Shown here: positions 5,695-6,308 of the stretch, piece by piece | Layout of the letters: each line of letters begins with the position of its first letter | How positions within the stretch are numbered: the first letter of the stretch is position 1 | Assembly (NCBI GenBank): GCA_030145435.1 | Contig: JAQYVQ010000497.1 | Span: 1-6,308, forward strand | Reading direction: 5' to 3' | DNA: 6,308 bases | From: Syntrophobacteria bacterium | Lineage (GTDB): Bacteria > Desulfobacterota > DSWW01 | Program-made: the position numbers and the translations under genes | Notes under the pieces: model-generated | Database searches by the model: none | What the model was told of the DNA's origin: nothing | The model's input: the letters and a program-made list of their open reading frames with translations, nothing else

Positions 5695-6308
5695 TTAGAT
5701 GCCGGGGATCTTCTTGAAGATTTCGCCTACCAGGTAGAATGACCCACAGCAAAGGATACAGTCTCTCGAACCGCTCCGGCGGCGTACGTCGTCCAGGGCA
5801 TCCGCCACGCTGCGGGTCACCCGGCTTTCCGCTCCTGGAGCCACCTCTTCCAGGATCTCCTGGAGCCTCTCCGGCGACTCGATTCTCGGAAAATCAAAGC
5901 TCGTAAAGGTCCATCTCTTGGCCGCAGGCGCAATCAGGGCAAGCATCGCCCTCACGTCTTTGTCCTTGGAACAAGCGAACAAGACGTGAAGATTCTCGTA
6001 GCACAGCTCTTGCTCCACCGTCGCGAGAAGGACCTCCACCGCAACGGAATTATGGGCCCCATCGACCACCAGCAACGGGGCGTCCGAAAGCACCTCGATC
6101 CTTCCGGGCAGGCGTGTTCGGGCCAAAGCCTCCCGCACGAGATCAGCGTCAAGGGAGATTCCCTTGCCCTGCCCCATGAAGACCTCTGCTGCAGCAATCG
6201 CCACCGCCGCATTCATCTGCTGGTGCCGGCCCAGAACCGACAGCCTGAGGCCCGGGTACCGCCTCTTGGGCGTGCGTACCGAGAAGCCGAACGGATCTGC
6301 GCCCTCCT
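5695..6308 (-). CDS. folC: Folylpolyglutamate synthase/dihydrofolate synthase, 5' part beyond window
   Basis: Adds glutamate to folates, and in bifunctional members also to dihydropteroate, with ATP. The visible reading frame runs from the right edge (6306 is the first complete codon) to the TAA at 5695-5697: 203 residues from the C-terminal half. VLGRHQQMNAAVAIAA (24-39 of the visible part) is the conserved (L/H)GxHQxxNAxxA motif. LPGRIEV (66-72) and LLVVDGAHN (78-86) are the PGR and DGAHN signatures of the Mur ligase-related C-terminal domain. CCGSFYLVGEIFKKI near the end is the usual GSxYLxGE motif. An internal Met at 6216 is not the start, because family motifs continue upstream of it. 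The N-terminal ATP-binding P-loop domain lies off the window. It is the most upstream visible gene of the leftward operon, and its link with the redox genes has no obvious functional reason. Confidence 0.93.
   Translation of the reverse strand, partial: EGADPFGFSVRTPKRRYPGLRLSVLGRHQQMNAAVAIAAAEVFMGQGKGISLDADLVREALARTRLPGRIEVLSDAPLLVVDGAHNSVAVEVLLATVEQELCYENLHVLFACSKDKDVRAMLALIAPAAKRWTFTSFDFPRIESPERLQEILEEVAPGAESRVTRSVADALDDVRRRSGSRDCILCCGSFYLVGEIFKKIPGI

Noticed and set aside
5695..6216. folC reading frame starting at the Met at 6216
   Set aside because: The conserved FolC sequence (RLSVLGRHQQ) continues upstream of this Met to the window edge, so it is an internal methionine of a truncated gene.

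Overview
The window reads as GC-rich bacterial chromosome, most likely from an anaerobe or microaerophile of the Desulfobacterota/Deltaproteobacteria type. That placement is inferred from gene content (rubrerythrin-like diiron protein, Isf-type iron-sulfur flavoprotein, FAD oxidoreductase with a four-cysteine tail, plant-type glutamate-cysteine ligase) and from the style of the intergenic repeat. No rRNA or other phylogenetic marker is present. I see no tRNA, CRISPR array, insertion sequence or phage gene.

Left part (1-2251): two divergently transcribed ATP-dependent ligase genes share a 218-bp intergenic region. The leftward gene, cut by the window edge, is a clear plant-type (GCS2 family) glutamate-cysteine ligase. 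The rightward gene encodes a 442-residue protein that I read as an ATP-grasp ligase of the circularly permuted/amidoligase kind. It is not a standard glutathione synthetase. Together they could make a gamma-glutamyl peptide, either glutathione by a non-canonical second enzyme or another product. This pair is the best candidate here for an undescribed pathway.

Middle (2252-2453): this is the convergent junction between the rightward ligase gene and the leftward operon. It holds a roughly 150-bp imperfect palindrome. Both outer arms are runs of degenerate 7-bp repeats (GGGnAAA-type on the left, CCCTTGA/CCCTTTG-type on the right), and the last right-hand heptamer contains the stop codon of the neighbouring gene.

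Right part (2451-6308): five genes run leftward with gaps of 23-45 bp, consistent with one operon whose promoter lies beyond the window. In transcription order they are the 3' part of folC (folate polyglutamylation), a rubredoxin-less rubrerythrin/ferritin-like protein, an NADPH-dependent FMN reductase/Isf-type flavoprotein, an FAD-dependent pyridine-nucleotide oxidoreductase with a C-terminal Cys4 knuckle, and a phosphoribosyltransferase-family protein. The three middle genes look like a small redox module: electrons could flow from NAD(P)H through the flavoproteins to the diiron protein for peroxide or oxygen detoxification. The Cys4 tail of the oxidoreductase could supply the rubredoxin-like centre that the rubrerythrin lacks. 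This electron path is inference; the family assignments are well supported.
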